Assembly (NCBI GenBank): GCA_025964795.1
Contig: JAOPYC010000111.1
Coordinates: 1-53,699, forward strand
Origin: Marmoricola sp.
GTDB lineage: Bacteria > Actinomycetota > Actinomycetes > Propionibacteriales > Nocardioidaceae
Direction of reading: 5' to 3'
Length of the DNA: 53,699 nt
Shown: piece by piece, positions 34,549 through 43,081 of the stretch
Layout: each line of letters starts with the position of its first letter
Position numbering within the stretch: the stretch's first letter is position 1
Program-made: the position numbers and the translations under genes
The notes under the pieces: generated by a model
The model's database searches: none
Seen by the model: only the letters and a program-made list of their open reading frames with translations
Told to the model about the DNA's origin: nothing

Positions 34549-35754
34549 TCACGCGAAGTCTGCGGCGCCCTCGGCCAGCAGCGGCATGACGCTGTCCGCG
34601 GCGACGACGAAGTTGTTGCGGTCCACCGCGATGTGGACGTCCATCGCGTGCACGTTGCGGAAGCAACGGCCGACGACGCCCTCGGACCGCAGACCGACGG
34701 TGCCGGACCAGTGGTAGGCGAAGTCGACACACTTCAGGGCCGTGTCATGGATGTGGCGGGCGACGTACTTGGCCCGGTCGACGAGCTCCCTCGGCGGCGC
34801 GGCGTCGTTGTGCTCGGTCCAGTCGTCGAGCCTCCTGAGCAGGTCGTCCCAGAGCAAGTGGGTGGCCTGCAGGTCGGCCCAGCGCGCCACGAGGTCGTGA
34901 CGGAAGAGCGGCTGGTCACCGACCGTCGGGAACATGGCGTCCACTCGCTTGCGCGTGGGGGCCAGGGCGGCGACCTCCTGCAGGGCACGCTTGGAGACAC
35001 CCAGGGCCGGGGCGCAGTGACCCAGTGGGCCCAGGATCTCGACGCCGAGGGCCCAGAACGAGGTGCCCCGGTAGACCTTGGTCGGCCACGGGTTCACGTG
35101 CACGACCTTGCCCTCCTCCACGAAGATGGGGCCGATCTCGAAGTCGATGCTCGCGGTGGCCTCGAGGCCGGTAACGTTCCAGTTTCCGAGCAGTCGGACC
35201 TCGTCGCGCGGGATGATCACGGCGATCATCTCCGGCGCACCGTTGCTCGCCATGATCGGAGTGCCCTCGGAGTCATGGACGACCCCACCACCGACGAAGT
35301 GGTCCGCCAGTGCGGAACCGGAGGCGAACTGGTGCTTGCCGGTGAACAGGTAGCCCCCCTCGACACGCTCGGCCCGCCCCCGCGGGGCAGGCATCCCGGC
35401 GATGACCGGAGGGATCCCGTCAGCGTAGAAGGCCTCGACCCCGGCGTCGGGCAGCACGGCGCTGAAGGACGCGGCGTGGCTGCTGGTCGCCATGTAGCAC
35501 CAGCCGGCCGACCCGTCGGCACGGGCGAGCTCCTCGAGGACGGCCGCCCACTCGGCGTAGGAGCACGCCTCCCCGCCGACCTCCGTGGCCACGCCGATCT
35601 TCATCAGCCCGGAGTCGAGGATCGCCTCGACCACGTCCGGGGTGATCGATCCCGCGCGCACGCCGGCCTCGGCCTCGCGGTTGAGCACGTGCCCGATCTC
35701 GCGTGCGACCTTCAGTCGCTTCTCCTGCAGGTATTCCCCGGCGAACGTGGTCAC
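34549..35754 (-). CDS. HsaA-like flavin-dependent monooxygenase
   Basis: A 401-residue protein of the acyl-CoA-dehydrogenase fold, group D flavin monooxygenase branch (HsaA, p-hydroxyphenylacetate hydroxylase C2). GWCYMATSSHAASFSAVLP, GYLFTGKHQFASGSALADH and GNWNVTGLEATASIDFEI are the flavin-pocket segments; the catalytic Glu of true acyl-CoA dehydrogenases is absent. It needs reduced flavin from a reductase such as 40393-40899. First gene of the seven-gene minus operon, with an operator 79 bases upstream. A close paralogue lies at 40954. Its substrate is unknown. Confidence 0.83.
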   Translation of the reverse strand: MTTFAGEYLQEKRLKVAREIGHVLNREAEAGVRAGSITPDVVEAILDSGLMKIGVATEVGGEACSYAEWAAVLEELARADGSAGWCYMATSSHAASFSAVLPDAGVEAFYADGIPPVIAGMPAPRGRAERVEGGYLFTGKHQFASGSALADHFVGGGVVHDSEGTPIMASNGAPEMIAVIIPRDEVRLLGNWNVTGLEATASIDFEIGPIFVEEGKVVHVNPWPTKVYRGTSFWALGVEILGPLGHCAPALGVSKRALQEVAALAPTRKRVDAMFPTVGDQPLFRHDLVARWADLQATHLLWDDLLRRLDDWTEHNDAAPPRELVDRAKYVARHIHDTALKCVDFAYHWSGTVGLRSEGVVGRCFRNVHAMDVHIAVDRNNFVVAADSVMPLLAEGAADFA

Positions 35755-35832
35755 TCTGTCTCCTCAGCTCCTGGACCCGACGTGCTCACGCACCGTCGGT
35801 GTCGCGACTTTATGGCGGTGGATTTCACTCTG

Positions 35833-35844
35833 TCAAGCGCTCGG
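35833..35844. promoter_or_regulatory. TetR-type operator, seven-gene operon
   Basis: TCAAGCGCTCGG with flank GGTAGAAACC. It lies between the monooxygenase start (35754) and the end of the MaoC gene, so it marks a separate promoter for the operon 35754-29766. Confidence 0.75.
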
Positions 35845-35884
35845 TAGAAACCTGTCTCGGATCCGCGAGCACGGCCCGAGAGCC

Positions 35885-36340
35885 TCATCCGTCTATGAGC
35901 AGCGCCACGACGTCGGCCACGCAGGCGGGCTTGTTCTCGCCCTCGATCTCGACCACGTGGCGGACCACCACCTGCCGCCCGGACGACAGTTCGGTCACCT
36001 CGATCAGTGTGCACGTGTCCCGGATCCGGCGGCCCACCAGCAGGGGCGCCGGGAAGCGGATCTTGTTGGCCCCGTAGTTGAGCCTCGGCCCAGGCGTCTC
36101 GAACGAGAAGACCTCGGCCTGCATGACAGGGATCAGCGAGAGCGTCAGGAAGCCGTGAGCGATCGTTCCTCCGAACGGTCCAGCCCCGCTCCGCGCGACG
36201 TCGACGTGGATCCACTGGTGGTCGCCCGTGCAGTCCGCGAAGGCATCGACCCGCGCCTGGTCCACCTGCCACCACGAGCTGGTGCCGAGCTCCTGGCCCA
36301 CGCGGGCTGAGACCTCGTCGTACGTCCGGAACACGATCAT
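35885..36340 (-). CDS. MaoC-like (R)-specific enoyl-CoA hydratase
   Basis: A 151-residue hot-dog-fold protein. The hydratase 2 motif FADCTGDHQWIHVDVARSGAGPFGGTIAHGFLTLSL has the catalytic Asp and His. It should hydrate trans-2-enoyl-CoA to (3R)-hydroxyacyl-CoA. ATG 36340 has GAGGAG upstream. It is the last of four genes from the P450 promoter (39682-35885). GCTCGGTGGAAACC just upstream resembles half of the island operator, but too weakly to call a site. Confidence 0.85.
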   Translation of the reverse strand: MIVFRTYDEVSARVGQELGTSSWWQVDQARVDAFADCTGDHQWIHVDVARSGAGPFGGTIAHGFLTLSLIPVMQAEVFSFETPGPRLNYGANKIRFPAPLLVGRRIRDTCTLIEVTELSSGRQVVVRHVVEIEGENKPACVADVVALLIDG

Positions 36341-36380
36341 CACAGCTCCTCGTTGCTGGCTCGGTGGAAACCCGGCACGG

Positions 36381-37154
36381 TCAGCCGGTCGGTCCCCCGG
36401 CCGCGTAGACGACCTGGCCCGACACGAATCCCGACCCCTCACTCACGAGGTAGGACGCGAGGTGCGCGATGTCCTCGGGCTGACCCACCCTTCCGACGGG
36501 GATCTGCTCGGCGCCGCGACGCTTGACCTCCTCGAAGTCCATCCCCATGCGGGCCGCGGTCGCCGCCGTCATGTCCGTATCGATGAACCCAGGGGCGATG
36601 GCGTTGACCGTGATGCCGAACCTGCCGAGCTCGACGGCCAGCGTCTTGGTCAGGCCCTGCACGCCGGCCTTGGCCGCGGAGTAGTTGGCCTGCCCCCGGT
36701 TGCCGAGCGCGGAGACGCTCGAGAGGTTGACGATGCGGCCGAACCGAGCAGGGACCATGTGTCTCTGCGTCTCCCGGCACATCAGGAAGCACCCGCGCAG
36801 GTGCACCGCCCCCACAGCGTCCCAGTCGGACACAGTCATCTTGTGGAGCAGGTTGTCGCGGGTGATGCCGGCGTTGTTGATCAGCACCGTGGGCACGCCG
36901 AGCCCGGACACCACACGGTCGACCGCGGCGACCACCCCGGCCTCGTCGGAGACGTCGGCGCCGATGGCCATCGCGGCGCCCCCCGCCGCACGGATCGCGT
37001 CGACGGTGCCCGCGCACGCCGCCTCCTCGAGGTCCAGCACCGCCACCACGAGACCATCCGCCGCCAGTCGGCGAGCGATCGCCGCGCCGATCCCCCGGGC
37101 GCCGCCCGTGACGATGGCGATGCGGGGGGCTGCGGCTTCGTCGGTGGGTGTCAT
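36381..37154 (-). CDS. FabG-like SDR
   Basis: A 257-residue SDR: TGGARGIGAAIARRLAADG, NNAGITRDNLLHKM, Ser in VNLSSVSALGN and YSAAK. Typical of beta-ketoacyl (ACP or CoA) reductases and 3-hydroxyacyl-CoA dehydrogenases. It overlaps the thiolase gene by 4 bases (ATGA), and thiolase plus dehydrogenase plus MaoC hydratase together make a complete last half of a beta-oxidation turn. Confidence 0.87.
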   Translation of the reverse strand: MTPTDEAAAPRIAIVTGGARGIGAAIARRLAADGLVVAVLDLEEAACAGTVDAIRAAGGAAMAIGADVSDEAGVVAAVDRVVSGLGVPTVLINNAGITRDNLLHKMTVSDWDAVGAVHLRGCFLMCRETQRHMVPARFGRIVNLSSVSALGNRGQANYSAAKAGVQGLTKTLAVELGRFGITVNAIAPGFIDTDMTAATAARMGMDFEEVKRRGAEQIPVGRVGQPEDIAHLASYLVSEGSGFVSGQVVYAAGGPTG

Positions 37155-38353
37155 GACGCCACCTCGAACAGACCGGCCGCGCCCATGCCGCCTCCGACAC
37201 ACATCGAGATCACGACGTAGCGGACGCCTCGTCGTCTGCCCTCGAGCAGGGCGTGTCCGACCAGGCGCGCCCCGGTCATGCCGTAGGGATGTCCGACGGC
37301 GATGCCACCACCGTTGACGTTGAACAGCTCGGGGTCGATCTTGAGGTGTTCTCGGCAGTACAGCGCCTGCGAGGCGAAAGCCTCGTTGAGCTCCCACAGA
37401 CCGATGTCGTCGATGGTGAGGCCGTGGCGCTCGAGCAGCTGCGGGATCGCCGTCACCGGACCGATGCCCATCTCGTCCGGGGCACATCCCGTCACGACGA
37501 TGCCCCGGTAGAGGCCCAGTGGCTCGATCCCCCGGCGCGACGCCTCCTGCGTCTCCATGAGCACCACGGCCGAAGCCCCGTCGGAGAGCTGTGAGGCATT
37601 GCCGGCCGTGACGGTCGAGTGCGTGGACGCCGTACCGTCCGGGAGCACCGGCCGGAGAGCCGACAGCGTCTCGAAGGTGGTGCCCGCACGGATGCCCTCG
37701 TCGTCGGAGAGTGTCACCACGGACTCGCTGGTGGTTCCGCTTGCCCTGTCCAGGACGAGCTTGGTCGTCCTCATGGGCACGATCTCGTCACGGAGGGCCC
37801 CCCGGGCCACGGCAGCCGCTGCGCGCTGCTGGGAGAGGGCACTGAACTCGTCCTGCGCCTCGCGCGTCACCCCGTAGCGCTCCGCCACGATCTCGGCCGT
37901 ATGGAGCATCGGCATGTAGATGGAGGGATGGTGCTCCACGAGCCAGGGGTCGGTCATCCGGTGCGTGTTCTGGTGGGTGTTCTGCACCAGCGAGACGGAC
38001 TCGACCCCACCCCCGATGGCGATCCGTACGCCGTCGACCACGATCTGCTTGGCGGCCGTGGCGATGGCCATCAGGCCCGAAGAGCACTGTCGGTCCATGG
38101 TCGTGCCAGGCACCGTCACCGGCAGGCCGGCGCGAATGGCGGCCTGGCGCGCGACGTTGAGTCCGGTCGACCCTTCCGGGAGCGCGCATCCCAGGACCAC
38201 GTCCTCGATCTCGGCCGGATCGGCACCGGAGCGCTCCACCGCGGCCGCGATGGCATGCGCCGCCAGCGCCTGGCCCTGGGTGTCGTTGAAGGCTCCCCGG
38301 TAGGCCTTGCCGATGGGCGTGCGTGCCGTCGATACGATCACTGCTTCTCGCAC
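37151..38353 (-). CDS. Thiolase (acetyl-CoA C-acyltransferase)
   Basis: A 400-residue thiolase. Nucleophile C90 in DRQCSSGL, His in GGIAVGHPYGMTGARL, and the second Cys in CVGGGMGAAGLFE are all present. The reaction is thiolytic cleavage of a 3-ketoacyl-CoA to acetyl-CoA (or propionyl-CoA) and a shortened acyl-CoA. NEAFASQALYC follows the family pattern. It lies 72 bases downstream of the P450 gene and couples to the FabG-like SDR. Confidence 0.9.
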   Translation of the reverse strand: MREAVIVSTARTPIGKAYRGAFNDTQGQALAAHAIAAAVERSGADPAEIEDVVLGCALPEGSTGLNVARQAAIRAGLPVTVPGTTMDRQCSSGLMAIATAAKQIVVDGVRIAIGGGVESVSLVQNTHQNTHRMTDPWLVEHHPSIYMPMLHTAEIVAERYGVTREAQDEFSALSQQRAAAAVARGALRDEIVPMRTTKLVLDRASGTTSESVVTLSDDEGIRAGTTFETLSALRPVLPDGTASTHSTVTAGNASQLSDGASAVVLMETQEASRRGIEPLGLYRGIVVTGCAPDEMGIGPVTAIPQLLERHGLTIDDIGLWELNEAFASQALYCREHLKIDPELFNVNGGGIAVGHPYGMTGARLVGHALLEGRRRGVRYVVISMCVGGGMGAAGLFEVAS

Positions 38354-38425
38354 AGGTGAGTCGCTCCAGTCGATGTCGGTCCGGTGCCGTCGATGCGGGA
38401 TCGCACCGGGCGTTCGAGAGTCGGG

Positions 38426-39682
38426 TCAGGCCAGGGCCGGCGCACGATCGGGCGCGAAGTCCACCAACAGGCCCCGCGGGCCCCGTTGGGAGATGTTGGG
38501 AACGAAGTCGAGGACCTGGTCCTCGACGAGCCGCATTCCGGGTGCCTTCTCGATCAGGTTCTCCAGGACGACCCGCATCTCCATGCGTGCCATCGGCGCC
38601 CCCGAGCAGAAGTGCGTCCCCTTGCCGAACGTGAGGTGCGAGCGAGCGTCCGGACGGGTGATGTCGAAGGCCTCGGCTCCATCGAACCGGCGCGGGTCGT
38701 GGTTGGCGGAATAGAGGAGCATCAGCACCACCGAGTCCTGCGGGATGACGGTCCCGGCCACCTCGACGTCCTCGGTGGCGCGGCGGCGCCAGCCGATCAC
38801 CGGCCCGTCGAAGCGCAGGCACTCCTCGATCGCGTTGCCGATCAGGCTGGGATCGGCCATCAGCGCCTCCCACTGCTCACGATGGGTGAGCAGCTGGCGG
38901 ATGCCGTTCGTCATCAGGTTGGTGGTGGTCTCGTGCGCGGCGATCGACAGGCCGAACAGGACGGCCGCGACATCGCGCAGCGAGAACTCCTCGGGCTCCT
39001 CGAGGTGGTGCTCGATGAGGTCGCTGGTGAGGTCGTCCTTGGGCTCCTCGAGGCGTGACTTGACGAACTCGTTGGTGTACCGCCAGAAAGCTGCGACGTT
39101 CTCGGCCACCTCGACCTGCTCGGCACCGGCTGCCCGCCCGTAGGTCAGGACGACTCGACGGTCACACCAGGACTTGAGCTGCTCGACGTCGGCCTCGGGG
39201 AAGCCGATGAGCGTGAACCCCGTGATCGCAGGCAGCGGGAAGCACAGGTGCTCGTAGACGTCCGCGGTCCCCAGGGTCACCATCTCCTCGACCCTCGCCG
39301 CGGCCCAGGCACGCACGCCGGGCTCGAGTGCCCGGATCCTCCGGGGCCGCATCGCGTCAGCGACCCAGCGACGCACCATGGTGTGCCGAGGGGCGTCCGC
39401 GTTCGTCAGGTTCGGGCGAAACCAGACCTCGGCCTCGTCGAGGACGCGTTGGGCCTCCGGGTTGATCGGGGTCACCGGCACGTTGGTCGCGGCGTTCGAG
39501 AACCGGGCGTGGTCGGTCAGCACAGCCTGCACCTCGTCGTACCGCGTGACGACGTAGCACTCAAGGTCGCTGGACCAGAACACCGGAGACTCCTGCATGG
39601 CCGGGCAGGTGGCGTACGGATCCGCCACGAAGGCCGAGTCGAACATGTTCAGGTCGTGGCGCACCGGGCACTGACCGGCCAT
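38426..39682 (-). CDS. Cytochrome P450
   Basis: A 418-residue soluble bacterial P450. Heme-binding segment FGKGTHFCSGAPMAR with C359, ExxR in EECLR (287-290), and I-helix AAHETT (248-253), where Glu replaces the common acidic Asp next to Thr. It should hydroxylate the substrate or an early intermediate; an electron-transfer ferredoxin is not encoded nearby. First gene of the operon 39682-35885, with the perfect operator 64 bases upstream. Confidence 0.9.
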   Translation of the reverse strand: MAGQCPVRHDLNMFDSAFVADPYATCPAMQESPVFWSSDLECYVVTRYDEVQAVLTDHARFSNAATNVPVTPINPEAQRVLDEAEVWFRPNLTNADAPRHTMVRRWVADAMRPRRIRALEPGVRAWAAARVEEMVTLGTADVYEHLCFPLPAITGFTLIGFPEADVEQLKSWCDRRVVLTYGRAAGAEQVEVAENVAAFWRYTNEFVKSRLEEPKDDLTSDLIEHHLEEPEEFSLRDVAAVLFGLSIAAHETTTNLMTNGIRQLLTHREQWEALMADPSLIGNAIEECLRFDGPVIGWRRRATEDVEVAGTVIPQDSVVLMLLYSANHDPRRFDGAEAFDITRPDARSHLTFGKGTHFCSGAPMARMEMRVVLENLIEKAPGMRLVEDQVLDFVPNISQRGPRGLLVDFAPDRAPALA

Positions 39683-39745
39683 CGCGTCCTCCCCTGTCTC
39701 ACCCTCACTGACTCCGGCGAGATTAGGCCTGTCCCGATCTATCTG

Positions 39746-39757
39746 TCAAGCGCTTGA
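39746..39757. promoter_or_regulatory. TetR-type operator, P450 operon and broken thioesterase
   Basis: TCAAGCGCTTGA perfect palindrome 64 bases from the P450 start on one side and about 140 bases from the decayed thioesterase on the other. Confidence 0.8.
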
Positions 39758-39896
39758 TCGACACTTGACGCCGCCACAGTTCCCCGTGAGCTCGAGGAGG
39801 ACGTACGCCGGGCCGTCGACTACTGCCCCCGGCTCGCGATCAGCGTCCACGAATGTCCCCCGCCCCAGGGGCGCCGCGCCCGCCACCGAGCCGGCC

Positions 39897-40392
39897 GTGA
39901 CTGCCCTGCTCGCGCTCCTCGACCTCCCGCGGATCGAGGCCGACGTGTACGCCGCCCCCACCGGGAGGGAGGACGCCGGCCACCCTGTCCTCGGCGGACT
40001 CCTGGTGACCCAGTCACTCGTCGCGGCCGGACACACCGTCCTGGCCACGCGGCGCCCACACGCGCTGCACGCCAGCACCCGTCAGGTCCACGTCGAGCAG
40101 GACGGCCGGGTCATCTGCACCGTGAGCACGTCGTTCCAAGACCCCGAGGCCGGAGTCGAGCACCAGACACCGATGCCACCCCACTCACAGCCCGCGGAGC
40201 TGCCCAGGGTGGCAGAACCGCCCAACCTCCCGGGCGCGGTACGGCGCGATCGCCCCCGTCGAGTGGTCCGCCCTAGACCGACGGTGCGACGCCTGTGACG
40301 TCCATCCGGACAACCCCACCCTCCAGGTATGGCTGAGGTCCACCGCGCGCCTGCCGGACGACCCCCTGCTGCACGCGGCACGGGCCGGACGG
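39897..40392 (+). pseudogene. Decayed acyl-CoA thioesterase (TesB-like)
   Basis: The frame reads TALLALLDLPRIEADVYAAP, then GGLLVTQSLVAAGHTVLATR and HALHA, then jumps straight to RQVHVEQDGRVICTVSTSFQ and GVEHQTPMPP. Intact TesB proteins have about 25 residues between these parts (the FLRPGD and RDGRSF region), so an internal deletion is present. The end of the protein continues in another frame (YGAIAPVEWSALD, LQVWLRSTARLPDDPLLHAA). One deletion and at least one frameshift make it non-functional. It lies divergent to the P450 operon and shares its operator, so it was probably once in the regulon. Confidence 0.75.
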
Positions 40393-40899
40393 TCAGAGCA
40401 GTGTGGCGTGCGACCCGAACGTGCGGTTGTGATAGGTCAGCGGCGCCAGACCCTCAGTGGCCTGGGCGTTGACCACGTCCCCCACCAGGATCAGGTGGTC
40501 GCCCGCCGGCACGAGCTGCCGAATGTCCAGGGCGACCCAGGCGTGGGTCCCCGACACCCGCGGAGCCCGCGAGTCGAGAACCCAGTCGACGTGCTCGAAC
40601 TTGTTCTCGCTCTTGCCCGCGAAGGTCAGGGCCAGGGCGTGCTGCCCGTTGGCCAGGATGTTGACCCCGACGCGCGACCGGACGCCGAGGCGAGCCAGCA
40701 GCCGGGAACCGCGGTCCAGCGCGAACATGAGCATCGGGGGGCTCATCGACAGGGACGCGAAGGCACTGACCGTGGTCCCGTGGGGTTCGCCCTCCTGGAT
40801 GGTGGTCATCACCGCGACCGGAGCCGCCACGTTGCCCATGGCGTCACGGAACCGCCCCTCCACCACGCTGAACCACTCGGAGTCGCTCTCGACCGGCAT
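40393..40899 (-). CDS. Flavin reductase (HpaC/HsaB-like)
   Basis: A 168-residue split-barrel flavin reductase: FRDAMGNVAAPVAVMTT, GTTVSAFASLSMSPPMLMFALDRGSRLL, GVNILANGQHALALTFAG. It should supply FMNH2 or FADH2 to a group D monooxygenase. It lies 54 bases after the HsaA-like gene at 40954 and is the only such reductase in the window, so it may serve both HsaA-like paralogues. Confidence 0.87.
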   Translation of the reverse strand: MPVESDSEWFSVVEGRFRDAMGNVAAPVAVMTTIQEGEPHGTTVSAFASLSMSPPMLMFALDRGSRLLARLGVRSRVGVNILANGQHALALTFAGKSENKFEHVDWVLDSRAPRVSGTHAWVALDIRQLVPAGDHLILVGDVVNAQATEGLAPLTYHNRTFGSHATLL

Positions 40900-40953
40900 C
40901 CGGCTACCTCCTTCCGGCTCGGTAGGACCGGGTCGTCGTGTCGCCCGGGTGCC

Positions 40954-42162
40954 TCACAGCGGTCCGCCGGTGTGGAAGTCGGCGACACCGCGCGCCAGCT
41001 GCGCCATCACCGAGGGCGCCGCGTCGATGTAGTTGTGACGGTCCACCGCGATGTGCTGGTTCATGGCGTGCACGTCGCGGAAGTTGCGTCCGATCACGCC
41101 GTCGGAGCGCAGACCCGCCGAGCCCGACCAGTCGAAGGCGAAGTCGACGCAGCGTACGGCAACGTCATGGACGTAGCGAGCAGTCAGCTTGGTCCGGTCG
41201 GTGAGCTCTCGCGGGGCCGGCCGGTCGTTGTTCATCGTCCACGCATCCAGCTCGCGGAGGAGGTCGTGGAAGAGCAGGCGTGCCGCATCGAGCTCCGCGA
41301 CGTGCCGCGTGAGCTCATACTGGAAGTGTGGCTGGTCGCCCACGGGGGCGTAGGGCCCGTCGCGGCGCCGGCGCTGGGGCGCAAGCGCCGCGATCTCCTG
41401 CAGTGCGCGGCGGGAGACTCCGAGGGCGGGCGCCAGGTGGCCGAGTGGACCCAGGATCTCCACGCCGAGAGCCCAGAAGGAGGTCCCCCGGTAGACCTTG
41501 GACGGCCACGGGTTGACCTGGACGACGAGGTGCTCAGGAACGAACATCGGCCCCACCTCGTAGTCGATGCTGGCCGTCCCGGCGAGACCGCTGACGTCCC
41601 AGTTGCCCGTCTCGCGTACGTCGGCCCGCGGCACGATCACGGCGATCATCTCGGGCATCCCGTTGTCGGCGAAGACCAGGTCTCCGTCCTCGTGCACCAG
41701 ACCACCCGCGACGAAGTGGTCGCACATCATGGAGCCGGACGCGAACTGGTGCTTGCCGGTGAAGTGATAGCCGCCATCGACGCGTTCGGCATGGCCGCGC
41801 GGAGCGGGCATGCCCGAGATCACCGGTGGGCCGTCCGCGTAGAGCTCGGCAGCGCCGCCGTCGGGAAGCACAGAGCTGAACGAGGCCGCGTGGCTGCTCG
41901 TGGCCATCAGCGACCACCCTGCAGCCCCATCGCCGCGGGACACCTCTTCGATCACGTCGGCCCACTCGCGATAGCTGCACTGCTCGCCGCCCAACTCGTG
42001 GGCGACCCCCATGTTCATGAAGCCGGTCCCCAGCAGGGCGTTCACGGCGCGAGGGGTGAGCGCAGCGGCTGCCGCTCCCGCCGCCGCCTCGCCGTCGAGC
42101 AGCACGGCGACCTCGTGGGCGAGCTCGAGCCGCCGCTGGTGGTCGACCCGGGTGAGTGTCAT
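40954..42162 (-). CDS. HsaA-like flavin-dependent monooxygenase, second copy
   Basis: A 402-residue paralogue of the protein at 34549, sharing ATSSHAASFSSVLPDGG, TGKHQFASGS, VNPWPSKVYRGTSFWALGVE and LGPLGHLAPALGVSRRALQE. It belongs to group D flavin monooxygenases, not true acyl-CoA dehydrogenases. ATG 42162 with GAGGAG upstream is preferred over an in-frame upstream start at 42249, which would swallow the operator. It heads the two-gene operon with the flavin reductase. Two copies suggest two successive hydroxylations or two isomeric substrates. Confidence 0.83.
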   Translation of the reverse strand: MTLTRVDHQRRLELAHEVAVLLDGEAAAGAAAAALTPRAVNALLGTGFMNMGVAHELGGEQCSYREWADVIEEVSRGDGAAGWSLMATSSHAASFSSVLPDGGAAELYADGPPVISGMPAPRGHAERVDGGYHFTGKHQFASGSMMCDHFVAGGLVHEDGDLVFADNGMPEMIAVIVPRADVRETGNWDVSGLAGTASIDYEVGPMFVPEHLVVQVNPWPSKVYRGTSFWALGVEILGPLGHLAPALGVSRRALQEIAALAPQRRRRDGPYAPVGDQPHFQYELTRHVAELDAARLLFHDLLRELDAWTMNNDRPAPRELTDRTKLTARYVHDVAVRCVDFAFDWSGSAGLRSDGVIGRNFRDVHAMNQHIAVDRHNYIDAAPSVMAQLARGVADFHTGGPL

Positions 42163-42245
42163 GGGATCTCCTCGGACAGCCCCGGGACGCACGGTCATGC
42201 GTCGTGCTGGCTGGTCGCTCAAAATATCCGGCTGCCTGGTCTCTG

Positions 42246-42257
42246 TCAAGCGCTCGA
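42246..42257. promoter_or_regulatory. TetR-type operator, monooxygenase/reductase operon
   Basis: TCAAGCGCTCGA flanked by CTG on the left and CAG on the right, 84 bases upstream of the start at 42162. Confidence 0.75.
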
Positions 42258-42271
42258 CAGATTCGACACAA

Positions 42272-43081
42272 TCACCCGGCAGTGGCGGGCGGCGCGACGT
42301 TCAGGCCGCCGTCCGCCGAAATCGTAGTGCCGGTGATGTAGTCCCCTGCCACGGAGGCCAGGAAGCCGACGAGCGCCGCCACCTCGTCCGCCGCCTCCGG
42401 TCGTTGCAGGGGCGCCGTACGGGCGAGCGCTGCGACGTCGACGCCGTACCGGGTCAGCGCCTCGGTGTGGACGAAGCCCGGCGCTACGGCGACGAGGCGG
42501 ACCCCTCGCGGGCCCCACTCGACGGCCAGCGTCCTGGTGAGCGACTCAACGGCGGCACGCGCGGCCGAGGAGTGCGCCATCCCGGGAATGCCACGTTGCG
42601 GAGATGTGACGATGTTGATGACCTTGCCGTAGCCCGCTGGCAGCATCGAGAGCTCCGCGACCCGGGTCGTGAGGTACCACGTGGCATCGAGGTTGAGCCG
42701 GGTCACGGCGCGGAAGCCGCGGTGGGAGACGGTCTCAGCGGGCGACATGAACTGCCCGCCGGCGTTGTTCACCAGGATGTCGATACGCCCGGCGCCGAAC
42801 AGGACGGACTCCAGGAGCACGTCGACCTGTTCGATCTCCCTGATGTCGCAGACCGAGGCGACGAGCGGGTGCTCGTACGCCGCGCGCGCGCCGATCGCGA
42901 CCGTCTCGTCCAGCGACTCCTGGGTGCGACCCACGACGTGCACGCGTGCTCCGAGCCGGGACATCAGCAGGGCACAGGCGCGACCGATCCCCCCACCGCC
43001 GCCGGTGACGAGCGCCGTGCGCCGCGCGAGCGCTCCGTCCGCGAGGACCGCGAGGGACTCGGGGCTGCGAGGTTCGGTCAT
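42272..43081 (-). CDS. PECR-like SDR lacking the YxxxK pair
   Basis: A 269-residue SDR with an intact NAD(P) site (TGGGGGIGRACALLMSRLGARV) and NNAGGQFMSPAE. Where classical SDRs have YxxxK it reads AHSSAARAAVESLTRTLA, as in peroxisomal trans-2-enoyl-CoA reductase and 2,4-dienoyl-CoA reductase relatives. It probably reduces a double bond of an enoyl- or dienoyl-CoA with NADPH. It overlaps the upstream SDR gene by 4 bases. Confidence 0.82.
   Translation of the reverse strand: MTEPRSPESLAVLADGALARRTALVTGGGGGIGRACALLMSRLGARVHVVGRTQESLDETVAIGARAAYEHPLVASVCDIREIEQVDVLLESVLFGAGRIDILVNNAGGQFMSPAETVSHRGFRAVTRLNLDATWYLTTRVAELSMLPAGYGKVINIVTSPQRGIPGMAHSSAARAAVESLTRTLAVEWGPRGVRLVAVAPGFVHTEALTRYGVDVAALARTAPLQRPEAADEVAALVGFLASVAGDYITGTTISADGGLNVAPPATAG

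Noticed and set aside
36359-36372. Additional operator copy before the MaoC gene
   Set aside because: Only the right half (GCTCGGTGGAAACC) matches; the left half has four mismatches to the core.
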